From positions 1-64,000 of the forward strand of contig CBIHON010000015.1 in assembly GCA_966211965.1 (NCBI GenBank): a stretch of 64,000 nt of DNA. The letters run 5' to 3'. This DNA comes from CBIHON01 sp966211965. GTDB taxonomy: Bacteria > Pseudomonadota > Gammaproteobacteria > Burkholderiales > Burkholderiaceae_D. Shown here one piece after another: positions 43,503 to 53,228 of this stretch (within the stretch, counting starts at the first letter, position 1; every line of letters starts with the position of its first letter). The notes below the pieces were generated by a model. It saw only the letters and a list, made by a program, of their open reading frames with translations, made no database searches and had not been told where the DNA came from. The position numbers were made by a program, and so were the translations under genes.

Positions 43503-44448
43503 ATGCATTAGCCGAACCCTTCGCATTGCTGCTTTCACTTTTGTTAGCACTATATTTCCGCTTGCCTACGTTCAGGCGGAAACCATCAACTGCAAGCCTA
43601 TTACCAGCGTGCCTGCAACAATAAGCACGCCTGGCATTTATTGCCTAACTGGGGATTTGGCTACTGCAATTACCAATGGCAACGCCATTACGATCAATGC
43701 CAATAACGTCACTCTCGACTTGAACGGTTTCAAACTCGATGGGCAAGCTGCGGGAGCAAAGACTCTCACCAATGGCATTTATTCGCTCAACCATAAGGAC
43801 GTCACCCTTAAAAATGGCACGATCCGAGGCTTTCTTTATGGAGTTCTTCTGAGCGATAGTTCGCCAGGACATACGGGCTCGGGCAATCATATGATTGAAA
43901 ACCTCCGCGTCGAAGGCAATATGGCAGTCGGTTTGAGCGCATCAGGGCGAGGCAACGTACTTCGCAACAATCAAGTGACCGACACCGGCGGTTCTGCTTA
44001 CACCGAAGATTACAATGGTGCTTATGGCATCGCTGTTTCGGGTCCAGGTGCGCACGTATTGAACAACGATATCGTTGGCGCCGCAGTTCCGGCGGCTGGA
44101 TGGGCATCGGGTGTCATGGCTTCTGACGCGACTGGCGTTGTTATCGAAAACAATCGCATCTCTGATCTAAAAACTGCCACTGGAGGCAGCATCAGGGCAA
44201 TTCATGTGATGCAGAGCATTGGAGGAACGATTCGTAGCAATGCAATCAATAATGCTGCTCCAGCAGAAAATTCGAATGGCATCTATCTTTTCGCTTCCAA
44301 TAATTTGAACGTACGCGACAACAGCATTAGCAATATGGCTACCGGTATCAATTTTTCAGGCAGCACGGGAATTTACATGCTGAATAGTGTGGTGAGCGCC
44401 ACCACTCCTTATATGGGCGGTACGCCCGGCGTCGCCAACGCACAGTAA
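43503..44448 (+). pseudogene. Exported right-handed beta-helix protein with disrupted start
   Basis: The frame from 43507 on encodes a signal peptide (RTLRIAAFTFVSTIFPLAYVQA) and a parallel beta-helix protein with NosD/pectate-lyase-type rungs: NNVTLDLNGFKLDG, HKDVTLKNGTIRGF, NMAVGLSASGRGNVLRNN, GVVIENNRISDL and LNVRDNSISNM. The natural ATG at 43503-43505, behind AGGA, is one base out of frame with the rest (ATG-CAT-TAG). Removing the single C after ATG would give an ideal start. Either there is a real one-base insertion, an assembly error, or a non-standard start such as ATT at 43507. Beta-helix proteins of this kind bind or cut polysaccharides. The gene is AT-richer than its neighbours. Confidence 0.65.
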
Positions 44449-44655
44449 AGCTCATATTTTATGGTGATCGGAAATCGAAGAGCTTGTCGATTTCTTCGGG
44501 ACCTTGCAGGGTGAGAGCTTTGAGTTCGTCGGGAGGAACCGAAGTGTGAGCGACAAGGAAACGATTCCCGGGCAACCTTCCTTATTGATGTTGTTTGGAT
44601 AAGAGGCGGACCATCGCCGGGATGAGGGAAATAATAAAACTGAAAATAAATTGTT

Positions 44656-45768
44656 CTACAGTGATTTGTGTTTTTGCATTCCCTCTCCCGGATTCGCTTT
44701 CAAATATTCCACCGCCGCAATCACTTCTTCCAGCATGTTCCTGCCGAAATGCGCCTGCAGCATGTCTTGATACTCCCCTGCTAAAAACTGTTCGAAACTG
44801 ACCGCCCCTCCCATCTCCGAGGGAGCGTAATTGCGCCAGTTTTCCCAAGCCACTACTTCGCGGGCGTTAAGTCCGCAAAAATAATGATGTTCACCCGGTG
44901 TATGGTGTTCCCATTGTATTTTCAGCGAGCCATCCGGCAGAAATACCGGCGGGCGTTTGCGCGGTTTGGGGCGCGCGGCTTCTATTTTTTGCTCTTGCTC
45001 CAGGCGCATTTTCTGTTCGGCCTGCCATGCCGTTTTCTTGGCTTTTGAAATCTCATCCGGCGTCAACGGTCCCGGTCGCCGTTTGCCGGCGGTTGCGGCA
45101 GGCGTCGTCCCGCTGCCTGGCGCTGGACACGGAACAATGCCATCGGCCAGCCATTTCTGCAGCAATCGCAGCAGCGCTTCATGTTCCTGGAAATAGCCTT
45201 CCAGTTGCGGGCAATCGAAGCTGATCCTGTGTTTCTTGCTGAAGCCGTTCTGGTTGACGCGATAAATCAGGTGCATGCGATAAGTACTGCCGTTGCCGGC
45301 CCGGCCCCCATTCAGCACGGTCGTCTCGAAACCGACGATCCATTGGCGCGGCACCATTGAACAGGCATCCGGCTTCATGCGCAGCAAGAGCGCGGTCGGG
45401 CTCAGAAACAGGCCCATGCGCAAGCGCCCGGCAGCGATTTCGGATTTCAGCCGACGCTCCCTGTACGCGGCCGCGATGCTCCCTGCAAGGGGCAAGGTGA
45501 AGACCGGAAACAGCGCCAGCCATTCCTTCAGGACCAGCTTGCCGTGCATCAGGTCGAGCAGCGTCATGATCAGCGCGAACGCTGCCGGTATTGCCGTCAC
45601 CACGAGTACGATGGCATTGGACAGATACGCGCGGCGGATAAGAAGAACCTCGGGCGGCAACGCCCGGCCGGGATCGAACAAATCGCGGCACCAGGCCGGT
45701 AAGTCCTGCGGAGCGTGATTGGCATAGACCAAGGTAGCGTCGTTTGGCTCGGGCAAGGATGTCCTCAT
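44656..45768 (-). CDS. Unknown membrane protein with soluble C-terminal domain
   Basis: The 370-residue protein has two membrane helices (about 50-75 and 85-103: NAIVLVVTAIPAAFALIMTLL and LALFPVFTLPLAGSIAAAY), a beta-type middle domain (VGFETTVLNGGRAGNGSTYR, LIYRVNQNGFSK), a Lys/Arg/Glu-rich linker (residues 250-290) and a compact C-terminal domain (KIQWEHHTPGEHHYFCGL, YAPSEMGGAVSFEQFL). It is not recognised. It stands downstream of the phasin gene on the same strand but beyond a terminator hairpin. Confidence 0.7.
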   Translation of the reverse strand: MRTSLPEPNDATLVYANHAPQDLPAWCRDLFDPGRALPPEVLLIRRAYLSNAIVLVVTAIPAAFALIMTLLDLMHGKLVLKEWLALFPVFTLPLAGSIAAAYRERRLKSEIAAGRLRMGLFLSPTALLLRMKPDACSMVPRQWIVGFETTVLNGGRAGNGSTYRMHLIYRVNQNGFSKKHRISFDCPQLEGYFQEHEALLRLLQKWLADGIVPCPAPGSGTTPAATAGKRRPGPLTPDEISKAKKTAWQAEQKMRLEQEQKIEAARPKPRKRPPVFLPDGSLKIQWEHHTPGEHHYFCGLNAREVVAWENWRNYAPSEMGGAVSFEQFLAGEYQDMLQAHFGRNMLEEVIAAVEYLKANPGEGMQKHKSL

Positions 45769-45817
45769 TTGGCAGCGTATTCAGGATGACTATATCCTTT
45801 GAGCAAGCCAAAGAGAA

Positions 45818-45849
45818 AGCCCCTGTTTCCATGAAGGGGAACAGGGGCT
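45818..45849 (-). terminator. Terminator of the phasin gene
   Basis: AGCCCCTGTTTCC pairs with GGGAACAGGGGCT around a short loop. Read on the minus strand the hairpin is followed by a T-rich TTTCTCTTT. It starts 46 bases after the phasin stop codon. Confidence 0.65.
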
Positions 45850-45894
45850 GGAAACGGCAGCAGAGAAGCACGCGAGGCGCGATCGATTACCGCC

Positions 45895-46683
45895 CTATGG
45901 CTTTCTTTTAGCAGAAGGCTTCGTCAGCTTCTTGCCTGCCACCTGGGCTTTCGCGGTCGCCGGTTTGGCGGAGAGAGGCTTCTTCACCAGGGACTTCACG
46001 GTCGGGTTGGGAAACGAAGAGCCGGTGGCGGACGATTTGGCCATGGCGGCTTTGGCGTGCGGTTTGGTTACCGGTTTTTTCACCGTGGTTTCGGCTGCCG
46101 GCTTTTCCGGTGCAGCTTCGAACTCAGGTTTGGCGGCAGGCTTGGCCACCTCCGGTTCGGCGGCAGGCTCTGCCGTCTCCGCTGCTGGTACTGCCGGTAT
46201 TGCCGCCGGCACGGGCGCAAGTGCCGAGGCGATTTCAGCAGCAGGTTCGGCAATGGACTCTTCCGTGGCCGGTGGCGGTGCCGGCTCGGCTTTGACCAGT
46301 TCGGGTTCGGCAGGGGCGGCCGGAGCAGCCAAAGACTCCGGTTTGACGGTCTCGGCATTTGGCAGTTGTGCCACCTTGATGAATTCAGCCTGCGTGCCGG
46401 CAGAGACTTCGGCCAGATGGCGCGCATAGGTCTGTACCGTCTGGATGTTCGCTTGCAGACGCTCGGTGGTGGCCGAAAAAAACTGCTGCGGGGTTTGCGC
46501 CGACAATATTTTTTTCGCCGCATTCATGGCTTCTTCGCGCGATGCCCTGGCAGTCTCGATATTCAAACTCACCAGCTTTTCGAGCGCGTCCATGGTCTTG
46601 CCGGCCAAGGTATTGAACGCGGCGAGTTGGGACGAAAACTCGTTCCTGGTTGCGGCCGAAAATTGTTTTGGGATTGAAAACAT
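45895..46683 (-). CDS. phaP: Phasin-family PHA granule protein
   Basis: The 262-residue protein starts MFSIPKQFSAATRNEF and keeps the phasin pattern through about residue 115: FNTLAGKTMDALEKLVSLN, AKKILSAQTPQQFFSATTERL and YARHLAEVSAGTQAEF. A tail of about 145 residues made of Ala, Pro, Glu and Lys (PAAKPEFEAAPEKPAAETT and similar) follows and ends in a basic AKRKP. Phasins coat polyhydroxyalkanoate granules; Lys/Ala-rich tails like this can bind DNA, as in PhaM- or histone-like proteins, which is inference. An AAGGAG ribosome site precedes the ATG. Confidence 0.85.
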   Translation of the reverse strand: MFSIPKQFSAATRNEFSSQLAAFNTLAGKTMDALEKLVSLNIETARASREEAMNAAKKILSAQTPQQFFSATTERLQANIQTVQTYARHLAEVSAGTQAEFIKVAQLPNAETVKPESLAAPAAPAEPELVKAEPAPPPATEESIAEPAAEIASALAPVPAAIPAVPAAETAEPAAEPEVAKPAAKPEFEAAPEKPAAETTVKKPVTKPHAKAAMAKSSATGSSFPNPTVKSLVKKPLSAKPATAKAQVAGKKLTKPSAKRKP

Positions 46684-46854
46684 AGGTTTCTCCTTGGTAG
46701 GCAAAAAATAGGGTCGCCCGGAACTGCTGCGCCGCAACATCCTATATGTTATCCGATGATTCAGGGATATCCACCCCTATTTACGCAAATTGAGATAAAA
46801 AAGTGTTAAACAGAATTGTTAAAAAAATGGCACTATAAAGGCAATACCATTTTC

Positions 46855-46868
46855 TTGATCTTGATCAT
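46855..46868. promoter_or_regulatory. FNR/ANR-type box in the phasin/HugZ intergenic space
   Basis: TTGAT-CTTG-ATCAT differs in one base from the consensus TTGAT-N4-ATCAA. It is centred about 40 bp upstream of the HugZ-like ATG, in an AT-rich divergent region. A Crp/Fnr-type regulator is encoded at 57.4 kb; whether it binds here is inference. Confidence 0.45.
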
Positions 46869-46901
46869 AAGCACATGATGCAGGTCCATTAATCTAAGAC
46901 C

Positions 46902-47552
46902 ATGAACATCCCTATCGATTCCGTTATCCAATTGCTTCATGAATGCGGGTCCGGCAGCCTGGCGACCAATTCGATACAAGTCCCTGGCTATCCGTTCGCG
47001 ACCGTCCTGCCGTTCGCACTCGATGAAGGACATCGCCCCTTGTTCCTGATCAGCGGCTTGGCCGAGCATACCAAGAATCTGATTGCGGATTGCCGCGCTG
47101 GTTTCCTGGTGCATGGCGCGAATGGCCAGAACGTGCTGAATGCCGAGCGAGTCTCCCTGATGGGGGATATGCGTCGCATCGAGCCGGCGCCGGAATTGGT
47201 CCTGCGTTATCTTCGCTACCATCCGGACGCGGAACAGTATCTCGGCCTCGGCGATTTTTCATTTTTCCAGTTGGTGCCGCAACAGGCGCGCTATATTGCC
47301 GGATTCGGGCGCATGGGCTGGACCGGCGCGGAGGAATGGAATGCCTGTCCGGCGCTGACGCTGGCCGACGAAGCCCAGCTCATCGTGCAGTTGAACCAGA
47401 CCCCGGTGCGTGGTGTGCGTCTCCTCGGCCTCGATTGCTACGGTTTCGACCTGGAGAAAAACGGACAACGCGAGCGCCAGCGATTTCCCGACTCGCCGGT
47501 CGACGCGGAACAGCTTGCCGAGCTCATGCCGCGTTATCTTGCGGCGATGTAA
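46902..47552 (+). CDS. HugZ-like flavin/heme split-barrel protein
   Basis: The 216-residue protein has the pyridoxamine-phosphate-oxidase-like split barrel: SGSLATNSIQVPGYPFATVL (17-36), PLFLISGLAEHTKNL, ADCRAGFLVHG, then the HugZ-type FSFFQLVPQQARYIAGFGRM (residues 113-132). The C-terminal DUF2470-like part contains VRGVRLLGLDCYGFDLEK. Relatives bind heme or FMN. Its stop overlaps the tamA start as TAATG, so it opens a three-gene operon. Confidence 0.82.
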   Translation: MNIPIDSVIQLLHECGSGSLATNSIQVPGYPFATVLPFALDEGHRPLFLISGLAEHTKNLIADCRAGFLVHGANGQNVLNAERVSLMGDMRRIEPAPELVLRYLRYHPDAEQYLGLGDFSFFQLVPQQARYIAGFGRMGWTGAEEWNACPALTLADEAQLIVQLNQTPVRGVRLLGLDCYGFDLEKNGQRERQRFPDSPVDAEQLAELMPRYLAAM

Positions 47553-49318
47553 TGAAAGGCTCCAGTTGGAAGAGGCGGGTCGCCGGATTCGTTTTGTGCC
47601 TGGCGGGCGGCACTGCCGAGGCTGCTTATCACTTGGAGATCACGGCGCCCGCGTCCTTGCGCGAACTGCTGGCGGAACACCTCGATCTGGCGCGCTATCA
47701 AACGCGTAACGACATCAGCGACGATCAATTCAAATTCCTTATCGATACCGTGGCCGAGCAAGTGACGCAACTGGCATCGACCGAAGGTTACTTCACGCCG
47801 GCAACCAAGGTCGAGGTCGAACAACGGGACGCGTTGCGCGTAGTGCATCTGCGGGTCGAGGCCAAAACGCGCACCACGGTAACGAAGGCAACGGTCGAGG
47901 TCAGCGGTGCGATCGTGCAGGAAGAGCCGCAACGTGCCGAAGCGTTGAAAAGACGCTGGAGCCTGCGGCCCGGCCGGCCTTTCCGCCAGGCCGATTGGGA
48001 CAACGCCAAGAACCAGGCCATACAAGCCTTGCAGCAGCGGCGCTACGCCGCGGCACGCATTGCGCATTCGGAAGCGCGCATCGATCCGGAGCGCAGTGAG
48101 GCGCAACTCGCGGTGGAGATCGACAGCGGTCCCGGATTCACCTTGGGGCCTTTGCAAATCAGCGGCACGCGGCGCTATCCGGAGAGCATCATCCGCAACG
48201 TCAATCCGCTGCAGCCGGGCGAGCAATATGATGTTTCGCGCCTGCTCGAATTGCAGCGCCAGATCCAGAGCACGCCTTACTTCAGCAATGTGATCGTCGG
48301 CATCGACGACGATCCCGCGCAGGCCGATTTGACGCCGGTGAAGGTGCAAGTGAGCGAGTTTCCAGCCCATCGGATCCGCGCGGGTACCGGCTATGCGTCC
48401 GACACCGGCTTCCATGTCGAGGGCCGCTATTCGTATTACAACCTGTTCAACCGGGCCTGGGTTTTCGACAGCCAGATAAAGCTCGAGCAGGAACGCCAAT
48501 TTGCTTCCCTGCATCTCGACATGCCGCCCGACGAGCAAAGTTACGTGAACGGCGGTACTGCATCGTTCGAACGCACCACGCTGTCGGGTATCGATTTGCG
48601 CAGTCTTCGCCTCGGTTTGCAGCGTGCCCGCAGCCGCGAAAAATACGATACGGCTTTCACGCTGGATTATTTTCTCGATGAGCTGCAGCAGATAAACAAT
48701 GCGCCGCTGCCGGCCAATACGATTGCTTCTCCCGGCAAACACCGCGCCCTGGTTCCCGCCTTCTCATGGACCCGGCGCGATGTCGACGATGCGATATTCC
48801 CGCGTGCCGGGAATATTCTTTCGGTGCAGGCCGGATTCGGCTTGAGGGCATTGTTGAGCGATCAGAGTTTCGTGCGCGGCTACGTGCGGGGCCGGCAATA
48901 TTTTCCGGTGGGGCGGCGCGACCTGGTCATCTTGCGCGGCGAGCTGGGCGCCGTATTGACGGCCGGCGGCAGCGCCGATATTCCGGCCTCGCTCCTGTTT
49001 CGCGCCGGCGGCAGCGATTCGATTCGCGGCTATGCTTATCAAAGCATCGGCAACCCGCAAAACGGCACCGTGTTTCCAACCAAGTACCTGGCGACCGCGA
49101 GCGCCGAATACCAGCACTGGCTTTCGCGCGAATGGGGTGCGGCGGTATTTTACGACCTCGGTGCCGCGGCCGATAACTGGAGCAACAAGACCATCTACCA
49201 GGGCATCGGTGCCGGCGCGCGCTGGCGCAGCCCGGTCGGGACGGTCAATGTCGATCTGGCTTATGGAACCCAGACGAAAAAATTGCGGCCGCATATTTCT
49301 CTGGGGATTGCGTTTTGA
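47552..49318 (+). CDS. tamA: TamA outer-membrane assembly factor (BamA superfamily)
   Basis: The 588-residue precursor has a signal peptide (AGFVLCLAGGTAEAA), three POTRA domains (about 25-265; for example YRLEITAPASLRELL-type start, VEVSGAIVQEEPQ, LGPLQISGTRRYPESII) and a 16-strand Omp85 barrel whose lid loop motif FRAGGSDSIRGYAYQSIG is in the second half. The C-terminus ends in Phe (HISLGIAF), the usual barrel signal. Together with TamB downstream it inserts autotransporters and other outer-membrane proteins and supports lipid transport. Confidence 0.92.
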   Translation: MKGSSWKRRVAGFVLCLAGGTAEAAYHLEITAPASLRELLAEHLDLARYQTRNDISDDQFKFLIDTVAEQVTQLASTEGYFTPATKVEVEQRDALRVVHLRVEAKTRTTVTKATVEVSGAIVQEEPQRAEALKRRWSLRPGRPFRQADWDNAKNQAIQALQQRRYAAARIAHSEARIDPERSEAQLAVEIDSGPGFTLGPLQISGTRRYPESIIRNVNPLQPGEQYDVSRLLELQRQIQSTPYFSNVIVGIDDDPAQADLTPVKVQVSEFPAHRIRAGTGYASDTGFHVEGRYSYYNLFNRAWVFDSQIKLEQERQFASLHLDMPPDEQSYVNGGTASFERTTLSGIDLRSLRLGLQRARSREKYDTAFTLDYFLDELQQINNAPLPANTIASPGKHRALVPAFSWTRRDVDDAIFPRAGNILSVQAGFGLRALLSDQSFVRGYVRGRQYFPVGRRDLVILRGELGAVLTAGGSADIPASLLFRAGGSDSIRGYAYQSIGNPQNGTVFPTKYLATASAEYQHWLSREWGAAVFYDLGAAADNWSNKTIYQGIGAGARWRSPVGTVNVDLAYGTQTKKLRPHISLGIAF

Positions 49319-52300
49319 TTCGACATCGCATGCTGTTTCGCTGGTTGGCCGGCATATTGCTGCTGCTGGCCGTTTTCTTCGGCTTCGTATTTTATGGGCT
49401 GCAATCCGAACGCGGCGCCGGTTTTTTGTGGCGCGCCGCGACTTGGGCATTGCACGGGAAATTGTCCGGCACCTACGTCGGCGGCACGCTGGCTGGCGGC
49501 TTGCATTTGCGCGATGTCGCCTATCGTGACAAGGACACGCAAATCAGCATCGACGACATCAACGGCAAATGGCAATGGAGCCAAGCGCCGCTGACGCTGC
49601 AGGTCGACTATCTGCACATTGGATCGGTGGATGCGCGCTTGTCGCCGAGCACGGCGCCGGCCACGCTTCCGCAAACCTTGCGCCTGCCGCTGGCGCTCAG
49701 GTTGAATGCAATCTCGCTGCGCAGGCTGACGCTGCACCAAGGTTTATCGGCCATGGAATTCGGCGGCCTGCTGGCGCATGGGCAGTCGGATGCGCTGCGC
49801 CACACGCTGGTGTTGGAACGCTTGGAGACGCCGTTCGGCACAGCCGGCGCAATGCTGCAAATAAATGGCCAGGCGCCTTTCCCGATCAGCGGCAGCGCCG
49901 AACTGGCCGGCAGCTATCAGCAAGAACGCTATCAACTCGCGACGCGAGTGAGCGGCACGCTGGCGGCGCTTGGCCTTGAGCTCAAGGCAGGCGGCGACAA
50001 GTTGAAGGGGCAAGCGACGATCACGCTCACGCCTTTTGCCGCGTTGCCGTTCGCGCGCATGGAGCTGGCGGCGGATCACATCAACCCGAAAGCGTTCAAT
50101 GCCGGCGCGCCGCAAGCCGACTTGACGGTGCGCGCGGCGCTGACGCCGCTGGCCGGCGCTGCCCAACTGACGGTCAGCGGTCCGCTCGAAGTCAGCAACG
50201 CCACGCCCGGCACAATCGATGGCGGCCATCTGCCCCTGATCGCGGCCGATGCGCAATTGCGGCTCGACATCTGGCGCCAGCAATTGACGCAGCTGGAAAT
50301 AAAGCTGGCCGGCAATGCGACGCTGAGCGGGCGTGGCGAACTGCGCACGTCCAAGCTTGGCGCTCCAGACGGCGAATTTCAATTCGAAGCCGCGGCGCTT
50401 GATTTGCGCGCGCTGCATGCCAAGTTGAAGCCGACGCAATTGCACGGTCCGCTGACCGTCAAGCTGCGGCCCGAGCACCAGCAAGTGCACATGCAGATGG
50501 AAGATCCGCAAGTCAAGCTCAAGCTTGATGCCTTGATCGATGCCAAGACGGTCAAGCTGAACAGCGCACAGTTGGCCGCCGGCGCGGCCCGCCTGGATCT
50601 CACCGGCAGCTTGGCGCGGGATGCGCAAATGGGCTATTCAATGCAGGGAAAATTGAGCGACTTCGATCCGGCCATGTGGCTCGACGCCGGTGCCGCAAAA
50701 AAATCCGGCAAAGCAATCAAAGGCCGCATCAACATGGATTTCGACGCCGCCGGCAAGCTTGGACCGGAGCTGGAAGCGCAATTGAAGTTCGCCACCCGCG
50801 ACAGCGAGTACGGCGGCTTGCCGATGAGCGGCAAGGGTAGCGTCGCGCTTGCCGGAAAACGCTTGCTGGCGAGCGATGTGCAGGTTTCCGTAGCCGGCAA
50901 TGTCTTGCAGCTCAAGGGCGCATTCGGTGCGGCGGCGGACCGGCTCACGGTGAAATTGGACGCGCCGCAGCTGGAACGGCTCGGTTTCGGCTTGGCCGGT
51001 TTGCTGCAACTCGACGGCCAGTTGAGCGGCTCGGCGGCGCGACCGAATGTACGTGCAAATTACCGTGCCGAACGCCTGGTATTCGGTTCGCATCGGTTGA
51101 CGGCGCTATCGGGTCATGCCGATGTGCAGGGGGATCTGGCCGGCGAGGCGGCGGCGCTGGCCAATACCCGCCTGGCGGCGACAATCGCCGCGCAGGGCTA
51201 TGCCGGCCCGGGCGTTGCGCTTAATCATGTCAATGCCGATCTTGCCGGTACCTACGGCAAGCACACGCTGAGCGCCAGTGCCGACGGCACCCTACGCGGC
51301 AAACCCTTGGCCCTGATGCTCGGCGCGCAAGGCAAGCTGGCGCAAGGCAAGGACGGCATCGCCTGGGACGGCGTAATCGGGACGTTGGAAAACCGTGGCA
51401 TGCCGCGCTTCGTGCTCGGCGCACCGATGACGCTGAGTGCCGCAGCCGGACGGCTTGCGCTCGGGGCCACGCGCTTCACTTTGGCCGGTGCGCCGGTCGA
51501 GCTGAAGCACTTCAGCTACGAGCAAGGCAGTATCCATTCCGAAGGCAGCGCCGCTGCTCTCGATGTCGGCAATCTGCTGGCCTTGCAGCGCGAATTCACC
51601 GGCGTTGAAGTCCCGTTGAAAACCGACCTGGTGATCGACGGCCGCTGGAATTTTTCGATCTCCGACAGCGCCACCGGATACGCCGAAATCGTCCGGCGCA
51701 GCGGCGACATCAACCTCGGCACCGGACGTGGCGAGAGCACGCTCAGGCTGTCGGAATTGCACGTGAGGGCCGAGCTGCAAGCAAACCGGATCAAGCTCGA
51801 CGGGCGAGCGACGGCGGCGCGCATCGGCAGCGTGAGCGCGCAATTGCAAACGGTCTTTGCGCTGGAAAACGGCCTCCTCACCGTGACGCCCGGCATGCCC
51901 TTGTCGGGCCAAGCCAAGCTTTCGCTGCCGCAATTGAAAACCGTCGGTGCCCTGTTGGGACCGCAACTCGCGCTCGACGGCAGCATCGCGGCGGATTTGT
52001 CGCTGTCCGGTACCTCGGCCCAGCCGAAATGGTCGGGCATCCTCACAGGCGACAAGCTGGCGCTGACCTTGTTCGACCAAGGCATTCAATTACGCGACGG
52101 CACCGCGCGCATCGGTTTGAGCGAAAACCTGATCGAGCTGCGGCAATTGGAATTCCATGGCGGCGGCGGGACATTGAAAGCCGGCGGCCAAGTGCGCTTG
52201 GGCGAGGCCGACCCGGATTTGACAGCCCGGATCGTGGCTGACCGCCTGCAGTTATTTGCCAGCCCGGACCGGCAACTGACCTTGTCGGGGCAAGCGACGC

Positions 52301-53199
52301 TGGCCAACGTTGCCGAGAAGTTGCACATCGACGGCAAGTTCAAGGTCGACCGCGCACTCTTCGATTTGCCGAAGAGCAGCGCACCGCAACTGGGCAACGA
52401 TGTCGTGATCGTGCGCCGCGGTGGCAAGGCCGAAGCGGCGCCGGTTGCCAGCGCCCAGGACAAGATGACGCGAGCCAGCGAGAAGCCGGCCAGCCGCTTT
52501 GCACCGGTAATGACCTTGCAGCTCGACCTGGGCGATGATTTCCGCTTTCGCGGCACCGGCGCCGACCTGCAATTGCGCGGCAGCATGCAAGTGCATAGCG
52601 AACCCTTCCAGCCCTTGCGCGGTACCGGCACGGTAAGGGTGGCTGCCGGCACTTATGAAGCCTTCGGCCGCAAGCTGGAGATCGAACGCGGGTTGATCAA
52701 TTTTCAGGGGCCGCTGGATAATCCCAACATCAACATTCTGGCGATGCGGCGCAATCAAGGCGTTGAGGCCGGTGTTGAGGTCACCGGATTTGCACGCCGG
52801 CCGCGCATCAAGCTGGTATCCGAACCGAGCGTGTCGGATGAAGAAAAACTCTCGTGGCTGATGTTCGGTCACGGTTCGGAAAGCGCGGCACTTGGTCAGC
52901 AACAAGCCGCCAGCGCCGCGCTCGGGCTATTGGGCAATGCTGGCACCAAACGCTTGGCCCAAGGCATCGGGCTCGATACCTTTTCGATCGGCTCCAGCGA
53001 ATCCGGCTTGAACGAGCAACAGGTGGTGAACCTGGGCAAGGCAATTTCGGAAAAACTCTATCTCGGCTATGAGCAAAGCCTGGCCGGCGCCGCCGGCATC
53101 GCCAAGCTTACCTGGCAACTGTCGCGGCGCTGGTCGGTGATTGTGCGGGCGGGGACGATCAACAGTCTGGATGTGTTGTTCAATCGGCGCTATGACTGA
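49315..53199 (+). CDS. tamB: TamB inner-membrane translocation protein
   Basis: The 1294-residue protein has one N-terminal anchor (WLAGILLLLAVFFGFVFYGL) and then a long repetitive beta-taco body, consistent with an AsmA-like bridge across the periplasm. The C-terminal DUF490 segment is complete: GTVRVAAGTYEAFGRKLEIE, LINFQGPLDNPNINILAMR, VSDEEKLSWLMFG and the terminal LDVLFNRRYD that docks to TamA. A TTG start at 49315 overlaps the tamA TGA; an ATG at 49330 is the alternative. Confidence 0.92.
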   Translation: MIRHRMLFRWLAGILLLLAVFFGFVFYGLQSERGAGFLWRAATWALHGKLSGTYVGGTLAGGLHLRDVAYRDKDTQISIDDINGKWQWSQAPLTLQVDYLHIGSVDARLSPSTAPATLPQTLRLPLALRLNAISLRRLTLHQGLSAMEFGGLLAHGQSDALRHTLVLERLETPFGTAGAMLQINGQAPFPISGSAELAGSYQQERYQLATRVSGTLAALGLELKAGGDKLKGQATITLTPFAALPFARMELAADHINPKAFNAGAPQADLTVRAALTPLAGAAQLTVSGPLEVSNATPGTIDGGHLPLIAADAQLRLDIWRQQLTQLEIKLAGNATLSGRGELRTSKLGAPDGEFQFEAAALDLRALHAKLKPTQLHGPLTVKLRPEHQQVHMQMEDPQVKLKLDALIDAKTVKLNSAQLAAGAARLDLTGSLARDAQMGYSMQGKLSDFDPAMWLDAGAAKKSGKAIKGRINMDFDAAGKLGPELEAQLKFATRDSEYGGLPMSGKGSVALAGKRLLASDVQVSVAGNVLQLKGAFGAAADRLTVKLDAPQLERLGFGLAGLLQLDGQLSGSAARPNVRANYRAERLVFGSHRLTALSGHADVQGDLAGEAAALANTRLAATIAAQGYAGPGVALNHVNADLAGTYGKHTLSASADGTLRGKPLALMLGAQGKLAQGKDGIAWDGVIGTLENRGMPRFVLGAPMTLSAAAGRLALGATRFTLAGAPVELKHFSYEQGSIHSEGSAAALDVGNLLALQREFTGVEVPLKTDLVIDGRWNFSISDSATGYAEIVRRSGDINLGTGRGESTLRLSELHVRAELQANRIKLDGRATAARIGSVSAQLQTVFALENGLLTVTPGMPLSGQAKLSLPQLKTVGALLGPQLALDGSIAADLSLSGTSAQPKWSGILTGDKLALTLFDQGIQLRDGTARIGLSENLIELRQLEFHGGGGTLKAGGQVRLGEADPDLTARIVADRLQLFASPDRQLTLSGQATLANVAEKLHIDGKFKVDRALFDLPKSSAPQLGNDVVIVRRGGKAEAAPVASAQDKMTRASEKPASRFAPVMTLQLDLGDDFRFRGTGADLQLRGSMQVHSEPFQPLRGTGTVRVAAGTYEAFGRKLEIERGLINFQGPLDNPNINILAMRRNQGVEAGVEVTGFARRPRIKLVSEPSVSDEEKLSWLMFGHGSESAALGQQQAASAALGLLGNAGTKRLAQGIGLDTFSIGSSESGLNEQQVVNLGKAISEKLYLGYEQSLAGAAGIAKLTWQLSRRWSVIVRAGTINSLDVLFNRRYD

Positions 53200-53228
53200 G
53201 ATCCCGGACAGGTTCCGTCGGCGTCGGC

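Noticed and set aside
47534..48742. Long minus-strand open frame opposite tamA
   Set aside because: Antisense to TamA POTRA and barrel region; codon-composition artefact.
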